Below are positions 1-8,806 of a stretch of DNA of 64,000 nucleotides, piece after piece. The stretch covers positions 47,867-111,866 of the forward strand of contig DATBDE010000076.1 of NCBI GenBank assembly GCA_036270095.1, written 5' to 3'. Origin of the DNA: DATBDE01 sp036270095 (GTDB lineage Bacteria; Actinomycetota; Thermoleophilia; Solirubrobacterales; Solirubrobacteraceae). The position numbers and the translations under genes were made by a program. Every line of letters starts with the position of its first letter. The first letter of the stretch is position 1. The notes beneath the pieces are model-generated. The model did no database searches. It was not told where the DNA came from and saw nothing but the letters and a program-made list of their open reading frames with translations.

Positions 1-243
1 GGGCCCGAGGGCCTGCGCGCGCTGCTCGGCACCACGCGCGCCGCGCTGCTGGCGCAGCTCGACGCCCCGCGCTCGACGGCCGAGCTCGCCCGGCGCGTCG
101 GGGTCACGCCGGGCGCGGTCTCGCAGCACCTCGGCAAGCTGCGCGGCGCCGGGGTCGTCACGTCCAGCCGCCAGGGGCGCGAGGTCCTCTACGCGCTGAC
201 CCCGGCGGGCGAGGCCTTGGTCGGCGCGGGTCGATCTTCGTAG
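1..243 (+). CDS. ArsR-like winged-helix regulator, C-terminal part
   Basis: The reading frame is open from the first base and stops at TAG 241-243, so only the last 80 residues are present. They form a winged helix-turn-helix: a helix ending in LDAPRSTAELARRVGV, a recognition helix (TPGAVSQHLGKLRGAG) and a wing (VVTSSRQGREVLYALTPAG). This pattern is typical of the ArsR family, which binds DNA as dimers. No metal-binding cysteines are visible in this part. The ligand and target cannot be told because the N-terminus lies outside the window. Confidence 0.75.
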   Translation, partial: GPEGLRALLGTTRAALLAQLDAPRSTAELARRVGVTPGAVSQHLGKLRGAGVVTSSRQGREVLYALTPAGEALVGAGRSS

Positions 244-259
244 GCGGCGCTGGCCGCTT

Positions 260-265
260 TACGCT
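260..265 (+). promoter_or_regulatory. Candidate -10 box (TACGCT), leaderless start
   Basis: TACGCT ends 7 nt before the GTG start of xthA. This spacing would put transcription initiation at or next to the start codon. No Shine-Dalgarno sequence is seen. Confidence 0.4.
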
Positions 266-272
266 GCCTCGC

Positions 273-1136
273 GTGCGCCTGGCGACCTGGAACGTGAACT
301 CGCTCAAGCAGCGGGTGCCGCGGCTGCTGCCCTGGCTGGACGAGCGTCGGCCCGACGTGGTCTGCCTGCAGGAGACCAAGCTCGCGGACGCGGCGTTGCA
401 CGACCTGGTGGACGACGCGCTCTCCGAGCGCGGATACGAGGTCGCCGCCCACGGCGAGGCGACCTGGAACGGCGTGGCCATCCTCTCCCGGGTCGGCCTC
501 GACGACGTCCACGCAGGGATCGAGGGCGCGCCGGGCTTTCCGCACCCCGAGGCGCGGGCGGTGTCGGCGACGTGCGCAGGCATTCGCATCGCCTGCGTCT
601 ACGTGCCGAACGGGCGGACACCCGGATCCGAGCACTACGAGTACAAGCTGGCGTGGCTCGCCGCTCTGCGAGCGATGGTGCCGGAGCGGCCCACGGCGAC
701 GGTCGTCTGCGGGGACATGAACATCGCGCCGGCCGACGAGGACGTCTTCGATCCGGACGCCTATGTGGGGCAGACGCACGTCACCGTGCCGGAGCGGGAG
801 GCACTCGGGCAGCTGCGGGCGCGGGGCTTGCACGACGTCGTCCGCGAGCGGTGGCCCGGCAGGCGCGTCTTCACCTATTGGGACTACCGCGCCGGGATGT
901 TCCATCAGGACTGCGGCATGCGGATCGACCTCGTCCTCGCCAGCGACGACGTGACGAATCGCGTCAAGGCCGCTTGGATCGACCGCCAGGCGCGCAAGGG
1001 CAGTGGGCCCAGCGACCACGCCCCGGTGATCATCGACCTCGACGAGGCCCCGGACGGGGACATCGGCCCGGTGGTGCCGCCACCGTCGCGGCCGGCGAAG
1101 CGCGGCGCGAAGAAGCTGCCGCAGGCCGCGCCCTAG
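273..1136 (+). CDS. xthA: Exodeoxyribonuclease III (AP endonuclease)
   Basis: The 287-residue product matches the ExoIII/EEP family in length and motifs. The N-terminus MRLATWNVNSLKQR carries the metal-binding Asn, the LQETK motif has the metal-ligand Glu near residue 34, GDMNIAP holds the Asp/Asn pair near 148-150, and SGPSDHAPV near 258 gives the catalytic Asp-His. It should cleave DNA 5' of abasic sites and remove 3' blocking groups in base excision repair. The C-terminus has a basic tail (RPAKRGAKKLPQ). The GTG start is set by the conserved N-terminus. Confidence 0.93.
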   Translation: MRLATWNVNSLKQRVPRLLPWLDERRPDVVCLQETKLADAALHDLVDDALSERGYEVAAHGEATWNGVAILSRVGLDDVHAGIEGAPGFPHPEARAVSATCAGIRIACVYVPNGRTPGSEHYEYKLAWLAALRAMVPERPTATVVCGDMNIAPADEDVFDPDAYVGQTHVTVPEREALGQLRARGLHDVVRERWPGRRVFTYWDYRAGMFHQDCGMRIDLVLASDDVTNRVKAAWIDRQARKGSGPSDHAPVIIDLDEAPDGDIGPVVPPPSRPAKRGAKKLPQAAP

Positions 1137-1183
1137 CGGCGAAGCCCAGGGTGACGGAGAGCACGCGCCCGACGCTGAAGCCG

Positions 1184-2383
1184 TTACCCGTCGTGTCGGT
1201 GCCGGTGCCGTCGAGGGACCGTGAGCGCCTGGCTCGTCTGGGTGGTGGAGCCTGCCTGGTTGCTGGCGGTCACCGCGCAGCGGTAGCGGCCTGCGCCGTC
1301 GGCCCGGAGCGTGTCCGTCCTCGCGCCCTTGACCCGCCTGCCGTTGAGGGTCCACGTATAGGCGAAGTTCTGCGGCGCCTGGTACAGGTGCGCGGGGCTG
1401 AGGTCGCTGGCCCACCCCGCGCCCGAGCAGGTCAGCTTCGACTTGGCCGTGCTCCCGCCGCCCACTGCCGGCGGCCTGGTACCGACGGGCGGCTTGAGCA
1501 GCACCGGGAAGACCGGGACCTGGACGGTGGCGGTCCCGGGGTTCACGCTGCCGGGGCTGCTCCCGTCGAAGTTGGCGAACGCGATCGTGTTCGCCAGGGT
1601 GGAAGCGTTGGCCCAGTAGACGCGCTGCGCGCCCGGGTCCAGCGCGAGGCCGATCGGGCTCGCGACGGTGGCGCTGGTCGCGAGCGAGCCTCTGCCGCTG
1701 CCGTTCAGGCCGATGAACTCGACCTTGCTCCCCTTCTGGTTGGTCCACCAGGCGCGCTGGTTGAGGGGATCGACCGCCACGGCACCCGTGGCGCTACCGG
1801 TCGAGCTGAACAGCGTGAGGTCGGCGCCGCCGCTCCCGTCCAGGCGGGCGAACGAGACCCCGGCCCGGCTGGGGCCGTTGTTGGTCCAGTAGATCAGCCC
1901 GGCAGCCGGGTCCACCGCCACGCCGGCCGGTTCGTCCAGCGTGGCTCCTCCGGTGTTGAGGTTGCCGCCGCCGCTGCCGTCCAGGTTGGCGTAGCCGATA
2001 GCGTTGAAGTCGTCCTCTTCGTTCGCCCAGTAGACCCGGCCCGCGATCGGGTCGAGCGCGAGGCCCACCGGGTCGGTGATCGTGGCCCCGGCGGTGTTGA
2101 GCGTCCCGCCCCCGCCGCTGCCGTCGAGGTTGGCGAACGAGATCTTGGCGTTGCCGTTGGCCCAGTAGATGCGGCCGTGGGCCGGATCCAGCGCGGTGCC
2201 GTCCGGCGTGGTAACGACGGCGCCGGACGTGTTCAGGTCGCCGCTGGACGAGCCGTCGAGCGCGGCGAACGAGATCCGGTTCGGAGATTGGTTGCCCCAG
2301 TAGACGATGTCGGCGCGCGCCTGGGCGGCGAAGGCGAGGACCGTCGTCAACGTGACTGCCGCACCCAGAGCCTTGCGGACCAC
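1184..2383 (-). CDS. Secreted YWTD/NHL-type beta-propeller protein
   Basis: This 399-residue protein starts with a signal peptide (about residues 1-24, cleaved near AQARA). It then carries six or so repeats of about 45 residues with the pattern ALDPAxGRIYWAN...SFANLDGSGGG, like LDL-receptor YWTD blades, probably a six-bladed propeller. A C-terminal stretch near 305-390 (LTCSGAGWASD...YTWTLNGRRV...YRCAVTASNQAG) looks Ig-like. The role is unknown; adhesion or surface binding is an inference. The start is GTG with a TAGTGT box 6 nt upstream. Confidence 0.8.
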   Translation of the reverse strand: MVRKALGAAVTLTTVLAFAAQARADIVYWGNQSPNRISFAALDGSSSGDLNTSGAVVTTPDGTALDPAHGRIYWANGNAKISFANLDGSGGGGTLNTAGATITDPVGLALDPIAGRVYWANEEDDFNAIGYANLDGSGGGNLNTGGATLDEPAGVAVDPAAGLIYWTNNGPSRAGVSFARLDGSGGADLTLFSSTGSATGAVAVDPLNQRAWWTNQKGSKVEFIGLNGSGRGSLATSATVASPIGLALDPGAQRVYWANASTLANTIAFANFDGSSPGSVNPGTATVQVPVFPVLLKPPVGTRPPAVGGGSTAKSKLTCSGAGWASDLSPAHLYQAPQNFAYTWTLNGRRVKGARTDTLRADGAGRYRCAVTASNQAGSTTQTSQALTVPRRHRHRHDG

Positions 2384-2389
2384 GGCGCG

Positions 2390-2395
2390 ACACTA
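2390..2395 (-). promoter_or_regulatory. Candidate -10 box (TAGTGT), leaderless start
   Basis: On the minus strand TAGTGT lies 6 nt upstream of the GTG start at 2383. The box sits in the 9-bp gap before the next gene upstream, so the propeller gene may have its own promoter. Confidence 0.4.
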
Positions 2396-3055
2396 CGGAT
2401 CCGTGCCGGGTGGTGCAACGGTTTCTGGCGTGAGCTCCTCGATCGAGTCGAGCACGGCGTCGGCGACGGCCAGGCCCTTCGGCGCGGGCGGGAAGGCCGG
2501 ATTGGGCACGGCGATCACGCGCATGCCGGCGGCCGACGCGGAGAGCAGGCCGTTGGTGGAGTCCTCGATCGCGGCGGCGCGATCGGGCGGCGCGCCCAGG
2601 CGCCGCGTGGCCTCCAGGTAGACGTCGGGCGCCGGCTTGCCCGCGGCCACCTCCTCGGACGAGACGGTGGCCTGGAACTCCGGGCCGAGGTCGCCCACCT
2701 CGAGCACGAGGTCGATGATCTCCCGGTTCGACGAGGTGGCCAGGGCCAGGGGCCAGCGCGCGGCGATGCGGCGCACGGCCTCGCAGGCCCCTGGAATCCA
2801 GGGCAGGTCGGCCCGGTAGCGCTCCTCGACCTCGGCGAGCACGCGGGCGTTGATCTCGGCCGGCTCGAGCGGCACGCCGAGGCGCTCGTGCAGGTAGCGC
2901 GACCACTCCTTGCTGGACATGCCCATCATCTCCCGCGTCGCGTCGTCGGTCCACTGGCCGCCGGTCGCGCGCACGAGGTCGCGGCGCGCCTCGTCCCACA
3001 CCTCCTCGGACTGGACGAGCACGCCGTCGAGGTCGAAGACCACCGCGTCGATCAC
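2393..3055 (-). CDS. HAD-superfamily phosphatase / phosphomutase-like
   Basis: The 220-residue protein has all HAD motifs: FDLDGVLVQSE (nucleophile Asp, residues 7-17), ATSSNRE (motif II), GKPAPDVYLEA (motif III Lys) and IEDSTNGLLSA (motif IV acidic pair). The alpha-helical cap between motifs I and II marks the beta-phosphoglucomutase/phosphoglycolate phosphatase group. The substrate is probably a sugar phosphate, but the sequence does not decide which. The start is GTG, preceded by a TAGATT box. Confidence 0.85.
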   Translation of the reverse strand: MIDAVVFDLDGVLVQSEEVWDEARRDLVRATGGQWTDDATREMMGMSSKEWSRYLHERLGVPLEPAEINARVLAEVEERYRADLPWIPGACEAVRRIAARWPLALATSSNREIIDLVLEVGDLGPEFQATVSSEEVAAGKPAPDVYLEATRRLGAPPDRAAAIEDSTNGLLSASAAGMRVIAVPNPAFPPAPKGLAVADAVLDSIEELTPETVAPPGTDP

Positions 3056-3061
3056 CCGACC

Positions 3062-3067
3062 AATCTA
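3062..3067 (-). promoter_or_regulatory. Candidate -10 box (TAGATT), leaderless start
   Basis: On the minus strand TAGATT lies 6 nt upstream of the HAD gene's GTG start at 3055, in the 33-bp gap shared with the divergent glucose dehydrogenase gene. Confidence 0.4.
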
Positions 3068-3088
3068 GGGACGTGAGAGGCTGTCCGC

Positions 3089-4174
3089 GTGAAGGCGGTC
3101 ACCGTGCTCCCAGCGGACGAGCGCGTCGAGCTCGCCGACGTCGAAGCCCCGGCGATGGCCGCCGACGACGACGTCCTCATCCGCGTGCTCGAGGTCGGAG
3201 TGTGCGGCACCGACCGCGAGATCTGCTCGTTCGCCTACGGCACGCCGCCCGACGGGTCCGACCGTTTCGTGCTTGGGCACGAGTGCCTGGGCGAGGTGGT
3301 CGAGGTCGGCTCCGCGGTCACCCGCGTCCAGGAGGGCGACCTCGTCGTCCCCATGGTGCGGCGCCCGTGCGTCCACTCCGACTGCCTGCCCTGCCGCAAC
3401 CACCGCCAGGACTTCTGCGTGACCGGCGACTTCTCCGAGCGCGGGATCAAGGAGGCGCACGGGTTCATGACCGAGCTCGTGGTCGACTCGGAGCAGTACC
3501 TGAACGTAGTGCCGCCGGAGCTGCGCGAGATCGGCGTGCTGGCCGAGCCGCTGACCATCGCCGAGAAGGCGCGCTCCCAGGTCGACGACGTGCAGGACCG
3601 GCTGCCGTGGGGCAGGGACCGGCACCACGCGGTGGTGCTCGGGGCCGGGCCGGTTGGGCTGCTGGGGACGATGATGCTGGTCAACGCCGGCTTCGAGACC
3701 ACCGTCTACTCGCTGCTGCTCAAGCCCAACCCCGGCGCGGAGATGGCCGAGTCGCTGGGCTGCGAGTACATCTCCTCGCAGGAGGTCACGCCCGCGGAAC
3801 TGGCCGACCGTGTCGGACGCATCGACCTCGTCTATGAGGGTGCCGGCGCGTCGGGCATCGCGTTCGAGCTGCTCGCCGAGCTCGGCGCCAACGGCGTCTA
3901 CCTGTTCACCGGCGTGCCCAGCCACGGCAAGCCGAGGACGGTGGACACCGACCTGCTCATGCGCCATATCGTGCTGGGCAACCAGATCCTCATGGGGACG
4001 GTCAACGCCGGGCGCGCCCACTACGAGGATGCGATCCGCGACCTCGCCGCCTTCGACGCGCGCTGGCCCGACAGCGTGCGCGCCCTTATCACGGGGCGCT
4101 TCCCGCTCGACGACCACCGCAAGCTGCTGTTCGGCAAGCCGGCCGGCATCAAGAACGTGTTCGCGGTGGCATGA
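3089..4174 (+). CDS. Zinc-dependent glucose 1-dehydrogenase
   Basis: This 361-residue medium-chain dehydrogenase oxidises glucose or another aldose with NAD(P)+. Visible features are the catalytic zinc site (GVCGTDRE near 37, GHECLGEVVEVG near 66), a second-zinc loop (CVHSDCLPCRNHRQDFC, about 94-110) and a Rossmann motif (VVLGAGPVGLLG near 189). EPLTIAEKA is typical of archaeal-type glucose dehydrogenases. It leads an apparent operon: its TGA overlaps the ATG of the GH15 gene by 4 nt, so glucose freed by that enzyme could be oxidised here. The start is GTG. Confidence 0.87.
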   Translation: MKAVTVLPADERVELADVEAPAMAADDDVLIRVLEVGVCGTDREICSFAYGTPPDGSDRFVLGHECLGEVVEVGSAVTRVQEGDLVVPMVRRPCVHSDCLPCRNHRQDFCVTGDFSERGIKEAHGFMTELVVDSEQYLNVVPPELREIGVLAEPLTIAEKARSQVDDVQDRLPWGRDRHHAVVLGAGPVGLLGTMMLVNAGFETTVYSLLLKPNPGAEMAESLGCEYISSQEVTPAELADRVGRIDLVYEGAGASGIAFELLAELGANGVYLFTGVPSHGKPRTVDTDLLMRHIVLGNQILMGTVNAGRAHYEDAIRDLAAFDARWPDSVRALITGRFPLDDHRKLLFGKPAGIKNVFAVA

Positions 4175-6105
4175 AGGCCGAAACGCAGACCCACGCCGGC
4201 GCGATGCCGGGGCACGAGAGCTATCCGGGCGGCAGCCCGTTCCCGCCCATCGCCGAATACGCCTTCCTCTCGGACTGCCGGCACAACGCGCTGGTGGCGC
4301 CCGACGGCACCGTCGAGTGGCTGTGCCTGCCCCGGCCCGACGGCCCGAGCGTGTTTGCCGCGCTGCTGGATCGAACCGCCGGCGGCTTCCGCATCGGGCC
4401 TGCCGACCACTCGGTCCCGGGCGGGCGCCGCTACCTGCCCGGCACGCACGTGCTCGAGACCACGTGGATGACCAAGACCGGCTGGCTCAGCGTCCGCGAC
4501 GCCCTGCTCATCGGGCCCTGGTACCACCGCGACAAGCGCGCCGCCGACCACCACCGCCCGCCGCACGACACCGAGGCCGAGTGCTGCCTGCTGCGCACGG
4601 TCAAGTGCCTGAGCGGCACGGTCGAGCTCAACCTCAACTGCCAGCCCGCGTTCGACTACGGGCGCGCGCCGCCGCGCTGGACCTACGTGGGCGAGGGCTA
4701 CGAACAGGCGCGGGCGACGGCCGAGGGCGCCGAGGTCGAGCTGTTGCTCACGACCGACCTGCGCCTCGGCTTCGAGCAGGACCGCGCCATCGCGCGCACG
4801 ACGATGAAGGAGGGCGACACCTGCTTCGCCGCGCTGTCGTGGGCACCCGACGCGCCGCCGCCGACCACCTACGACGAGGCCAACGATCGCATGTGGCACA
4901 CGGGCGAGTTCTGGCGCCGGTGGATCGGCCATGGCGACTTCCCCGACCACCCGTGGCGGATCTTCCTGCAGCGCAGTGCGCTGACCCTGAAGGGCCTATC
5001 GCACGCGCCCACCGGGGCCATGCTCGCGGCCGCCACGACGTCGCTGCCCGAGACGCCCGGCGGCGAGCGCAACTGGGACTACCGCTACACCTGGGTACGC
5101 GACGCGACCTTCACGCTGTGGGGGCTGTACACGCTCGGCTTCGACGCCGAGGCCAACGACTTCTTTAACTTCATCGCCGACGTGGCCGGCGACGCCGGGC
5201 GCTTCCAGATCATGTACGGGATCGCGGGCGAGAAGCGCCTGCGCGAGGACGCGCTGCACCACCTGGGCGGCTATGAGGGCGCGAACCCGGTGCGGGTGGG
5301 CAACGGCGCCTACGACCAGGACCAGCACGACGTCTGGGGCGCGGTGCTCGACTCGGTCTACCTGCACACGAAGTCGCGCGACTTCCTGCCCGAGCGCTCA
5401 TGGCAGCTGCTCTCGCGCGCGGTCGAGGAGGCCATCGGGCACTGGGCCGAGCCCGACCGCGGCATCTGGGAGGTGCGCGGCGAGTCTCAGCACTTCGTGT
5501 CCTCGAAGGCGATGTGCTGGGTGGCGCTGGACCGCGGGTCGCGGCTGGCCACGATGCAGGGCGACGAGGACCGCGCCGGCCGCTGGGCCGAGATCGCCTC
5601 CGACATCAAGGCCGACGTGCTCGCCAACGGCGTGGACGAGCGCGGCGTGTTCACCCAGCACTACGACACCGACGCGCTCGACGCGTCCAACCTGCTGCTG
5701 CCGCTCGTCCGTTTCCTGCCCGCCGACGACGAGCGCATCCGGGCCACCGTGCTGGCCATCGCCGACGAGCTCACCGTCGACGGGCTCGTGCTGCGCTACA
5801 AGGTCGACGCCACCGACGACGGCCTGCAGGGCGAGGAGGGCACGTTCACGATCTGCTCGTTCTGGCTCGTCAGTGCGCTGGTCGAGATCGGCGAGCTCGC
5901 CGGGGCGCGCACGCTGTGCGAGCGGCTGCTCGGCTATGCCAGCCCGCTGCTGCTCTATGCCGAGGAGATCGACCCCCTCACCGGGCGCCACTTGGGCAAC
6001 TTCCCGCAGGCCTTCACCCACCTCGCGCTGATCAACGCGGTCACGCACGTGATCCGGGCCGAGCAGCGCCAGCGCCGCGGGTTCCTGCCCGCGGGCGGCG
6101 TCTGA
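4171..6105 (+). CDS. GH15 family glucosidase (glucoamylase- or trehalase-like)
   Basis: This 644-residue protein has the two-part layout of bacterial GH15: an N-terminal beta-sandwich (LSDCRHNALVAPDGTVEWLCLP) and an (alpha/alpha)6 barrel. Landmarks are RNWDYRYTWVRDA near 293-305, GIWEVRGESQHFVSSKAM with the likely general acid, and EEGTFTICSFW with the likely base near E556. No signal peptide is seen, so it acts in the cytoplasm, which favours trehalose or maltodextrin over external starch. It overlaps its neighbours on both sides (ATGA upstream, TGATG downstream), a strong operon sign. Confidence 0.88.
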   Translation: MKAETQTHAGAMPGHESYPGGSPFPPIAEYAFLSDCRHNALVAPDGTVEWLCLPRPDGPSVFAALLDRTAGGFRIGPADHSVPGGRRYLPGTHVLETTWMTKTGWLSVRDALLIGPWYHRDKRAADHHRPPHDTEAECCLLRTVKCLSGTVELNLNCQPAFDYGRAPPRWTYVGEGYEQARATAEGAEVELLLTTDLRLGFEQDRAIARTTMKEGDTCFAALSWAPDAPPPTTYDEANDRMWHTGEFWRRWIGHGDFPDHPWRIFLQRSALTLKGLSHAPTGAMLAAATTSLPETPGGERNWDYRYTWVRDATFTLWGLYTLGFDAEANDFFNFIADVAGDAGRFQIMYGIAGEKRLREDALHHLGGYEGANPVRVGNGAYDQDQHDVWGAVLDSVYLHTKSRDFLPERSWQLLSRAVEEAIGHWAEPDRGIWEVRGESQHFVSSKAMCWVALDRGSRLATMQGDEDRAGRWAEIASDIKADVLANGVDERGVFTQHYDTDALDASNLLLPLVRFLPADDERIRATVLAIADELTVDGLVLRYKVDATDDGLQGEEGTFTICSFWLVSALVEIGELAGARTLCERLLGYASPLLLYAEEIDPLTGRHLGNFPQAFTHLALINAVTHVIRAEQRQRRGFLPAGGV

Positions 6106-6458
6106 TGGACCTCGCGCTCGTCCCGCTCGACGCACCGACCGAGGTGAGGGAGTTCGAGAAGGGCCGCTTCGAGGTCTATGCGGTCGGGCCGATGACGCTC
6201 GGCCGCGCGACCTACGAGCCGGGCTGGCGGTGGTCCGAGCACGTCGGGCCGGCGACGGGCGAGGCCTCGTGCCCGGTCGAGCACGTGGGCCTCGTGGTCA
6301 GCGGGCGGGCGGCCGTACGCATGGACGACGGCACCGAGCGGGTGATGGAGCCGGGGGAGTTCTTCTACGTCCCGCCCGGGCACGACAGCTGGGTGGTCGG
6401 CGACGAGCCCTACGTCTCGCTGCACATCATGGGCAGCCAGGACTACGCGGCCGAGTAG
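6105..6458 (+). CDS. Cupin-domain protein
   Basis: This 117-residue single-domain cupin starts at an ATG that shares one base with the upstream GH15 stop. Cupin motif 1 is seen as HVGPATGEASCPVEHVG and motif 2 as PGEFFYVPPGHDSWVVG. The likely metal ligands include H46, the His in VEHVG and the His in PPGHD. It may bind or isomerise a sugar, or act as a small regulator of the glucosidase/dehydrogenase operon; the sequence does not decide. Its 3' end overlaps the convergent PQQ dehydrogenase gene by 16 bp. Confidence 0.8.
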   Translation: MDLALVPLDAPTEVREFEKGRFEVYAVGPMTLGRATYEPGWRWSEHVGPATGEASCPVEHVGLVVSGRAAVRMDDGTERVMEPGEFFYVPPGHDSWVVGDEPYVSLHIMGSQDYAAE

Positions 6459-8173
6459 GCCCGGCGCAGCCGTGTGGTGGCGGTGTTGCCGGCGGCGTCG
6501 CGGGCAGTGACGACGATGCGGGCCAGCGTCCGCTTCGCGCGCTTGGCCCGCGCGCGCTGAGCGTGGGTCAGGCGCAGGGTGAGGACGGCGCGGCCGCCGG
6601 CCTCGGCGTGACCGCGGGCCGGGCGCAGCCGCGCGGAGGCGGCCGCGCCGCGGAAGCGCAGGATGCCGGTCGCCGTCAGGTCGCAGGCCTCGTCGCAGGA
6701 GACGGCGATGCGCACGGCGCCGCGCCGGCGGGCCACGGCGCGGGCGGCGCGCAGGCTCGGCGCGGTGGTGTCGATGGTGCTCGCGCCGCCGCCGCCGCTT
6801 GCGCTCGACCCACCGCCGCTGCTTGCGCCGCCGCCTCCGCCCGACCCGTCGCCGCTCGTGCTCGTCGTGCCGCTCGGCGACCCGGGCCCGCTTCCGCCCG
6901 AGGGCGGCGGCGACGCGCCGCCGCCGATCCCCGCAAACGCGGGCGTGACGGGGTTCGGGCACGCGAACGGGTCCGACGCCGAGGCGGCGACGCGGTACAC
7001 GGTGTGGTCGGCCAGCGCGTAGACGCAGCCGCGCGCGTCCTCGCCGAACGAGATCAGCGAGGCGGTGGACGTCGCGAGGCCGGCCGGGCGCGGGTCCGGG
7101 CCGCCGCGCCCGAGGTCGAGGGTGCGCAGGTCGGTGCGGCAGAGGTCGCCGTACAGGTAGCGGCCCGCGAGGTCGGTCAGCGTCGGGTCGCGGACCACGA
7201 AGCCGCCGATGATCGCGCAGCCGGTCTGGGCCGGGTCGCCGCTGTGCTGGTAGGCGAAGAACGGCGCGGTCTGGCCGAGGGCGGGCGGGCACGGCTGCGT
7301 GGTCGAGCCCTGCGCGAAGTCGCCCTCGCAGGTCGCCCAGCCGAGGTTGGCGCCGCGCAGGCCGTTCTCGCGCGTGGCCGGGTCGAGGCGCCCGAGGTCG
7401 ACCTCCTCCCACGTGCTCTGGCCCACGTCGCCGACGATGAAGTCGCCGCTGAAGCGGTCGAAGGAGGCGCGGAACGGGTTGCGCAGGCCGTACGCGAAGA
7501 TCTCCGGGCAGGGCGCCGCGCCGGGGCCGGGCCCGCAGCGTGTGTCCCCCGCGAACGGGTTCGTGGGCGGGATGCCGTACGGGTCGCCGTTGGCCTGCCG
7601 GCGCGGGTCGATGCGCAAGATCTTGCCCAGCAGCGAGTCGGTGTCCTGCCCGTTCTCGGGCGTCGCGGCGCCGTCGCCGAAGTCGACGTACAGGTCGCCG
7701 TCGGGGCCGAAGAGGATTTGGCCGCCGTTGTGGGCGTTGGCCTGGTGGTGGTCCTGGTGCAGGACCACGCGGGCCGAGCTCGGGTCGGCCTGGTCGGGGT
7801 CGCCGGCCGAGCGCTGGTACTCGACGACCTGCAGCTCGCCATTGTCCGCGCGCGAGACCCCGAAGACGTAGAACAGCCCGCTCGTCCCGTAGTCGGCCGG
7901 GAAGGCCATCGAGAGCAGCCCGCGCTCGCCGTCGGTGGCGACGTCGGGCACGATGAGGAACGGCTTCAGCGCGCCGCCGTCGACGACGTCGATGCGGCCG
8001 GCGCGCTCGACCACGAACAGCCGGTCGTCGCCGGGCGGCCCGGTGGCGTAGATCGGGTCGGAGGCAAACTGCGCGCCGCTCGCCGCGACGAGCGCCGCGC
8101 CCGACGCCGCCGCCGCAGTCGCGCCGAGTGCGACCAGCGCGCCGAGCACGGCCAGCGCCCACCGTCGTCCCAT
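6443..8173 (-). CDS. Secreted PQQ-dependent sugar dehydrogenase (GSDH family)
   Basis: This 576-residue protein has a signal peptide (about 1-26) and a GSDH propeller. HNGGQILFGPDGDLYVDFGDG carries the catalytic His, and YGLRNPFRASFD and GDVGQSTWEEVDL are family motifs. From about residue 425 a linker of almost pure Ser/Gly/Pro leads to a C-terminal domain of about 100 residues ending TTRLRRAYSAA, likely beta-rich, perhaps for surface attachment. It should oxidise aldoses outside the membrane and pass electrons to an acceptor. No PQQ synthesis genes lie in the window. Confidence 0.87.
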   Translation of the reverse strand: MGRRWALAVLGALVALGATAAAASGAALVAASGAQFASDPIYATGPPGDDRLFVVERAGRIDVVDGGALKPFLIVPDVATDGERGLLSMAFPADYGTSGLFYVFGVSRADNGELQVVEYQRSAGDPDQADPSSARVVLHQDHHQANAHNGGQILFGPDGDLYVDFGDGAATPENGQDTDSLLGKILRIDPRRQANGDPYGIPPTNPFAGDTRCGPGPGAAPCPEIFAYGLRNPFRASFDRFSGDFIVGDVGQSTWEEVDLGRLDPATRENGLRGANLGWATCEGDFAQGSTTQPCPPALGQTAPFFAYQHSGDPAQTGCAIIGGFVVRDPTLTDLAGRYLYGDLCRTDLRTLDLGRGGPDPRPAGLATSTASLISFGEDARGCVYALADHTVYRVAASASDPFACPNPVTPAFAGIGGGASPPPSGGSGPGSPSGTTSTSGDGSGGGGGASSGGGSSASGGGGASTIDTTAPSLRAARAVARRRGAVRIAVSCDEACDLTATGILRFRGAAASARLRPARGHAEAGGRAVLTLRLTHAQRARAKRAKRTLARIVVTARDAAGNTATTRLRRAYSAA

Positions 8174-8180
8174 CTCTGGG

Positions 8181-8186
8181 ACGTTA
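8181..8186 (-). promoter_or_regulatory. Candidate -10 box (TAACGT), leaderless start
   Basis: On the minus strand TAACGT lies 7 nt upstream of the ATG of the PQQ dehydrogenase gene, in the 10-bp gap after rfbC. Confidence 0.4.
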
Positions 8187-8744
8187 CGCCTTCTCGTTGA
8201 GGAAAGTCAGGCTTTCCGCGACGTCGGCCAGACGTGGCGCCGCGCGATCGCGGTCGGAGACGAGCAGCTCGAGGTTGGGCCACGCGATGCCGACGTCGGG
8301 GTCGTCGTAGGCGATGCCCGCCTCGGTGGCCGGGTCGTAGTAGCTCGAGCACTTGTAGACGACGTCGGCCTCGTCGGAGAGGACGCAGAACCCGTGCGCG
8401 AACCCGACCGGGACCCAGAGCTGGCGCAGGGTGGCGTCGTCGAGCTCGTGGCCGTCCCAGCGGCCGAAGGTGTCCGCGTCGCGGCGCAGGTCGACGACGA
8501 CGTCGAGGATCTGGCCGCGGGCGCAGCGCACGAGCTTGGCCTGGCCCGGGTCGGTCTGGAAGTGCATGCCGCGCAGGGTGCCGCGGCGCGAGCGCGAGTG
8601 GTTGTCCTGGACGAACTCGATGTCGATGCCGAGCTCGCCCCACACGTTGGCGCGGAAGGTCTCGACGAAGAAACCGCGGTCGTCGCCGTGGACGGCCGGC
8701 TCGAGCAGGAGCACGCCGTCGAGGCTGGTCGGAAGCGCGCGCAT
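8184..8744 (-). CDS. rfbC: dTDP-4-dehydrorhamnose 3,5-epimerase
   Basis: At 186 residues this is the normal length for RmlC. Diagnostic segments are DDRGFFVETFRANVWGE, FVQDNHSRSRRGTLRGMHFQ with the catalytic His near 62, GQILDVVVDLR, and the C-terminal WVPVGFAHGFCVLSD. It converts dTDP-4-keto-6-deoxyglucose to dTDP-4-keto-rhamnose. No rmlA, rmlB or rmlD neighbours are seen; it stands alone about 11 kb from the glycan locus and may serve it in trans. Confidence 0.92.
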   Translation of the reverse strand: MRALPTSLDGVLLLEPAVHGDDRGFFVETFRANVWGELGIDIEFVQDNHSRSRRGTLRGMHFQTDPGQAKLVRCARGQILDVVVDLRRDADTFGRWDGHELDDATLRQLWVPVGFAHGFCVLSDEADVVYKCSSYYDPATEAGIAYDDPDVGIAWPNLELLVSDRDRAAPRLADVAESLTFLNEKA

Positions 8745-8806
8745 GACGGCGCGGAGGGTAGCCGTTGCAGGATCGCGGCGGTCCGGCGTCGAAACAACCG
8801 CTGCCC

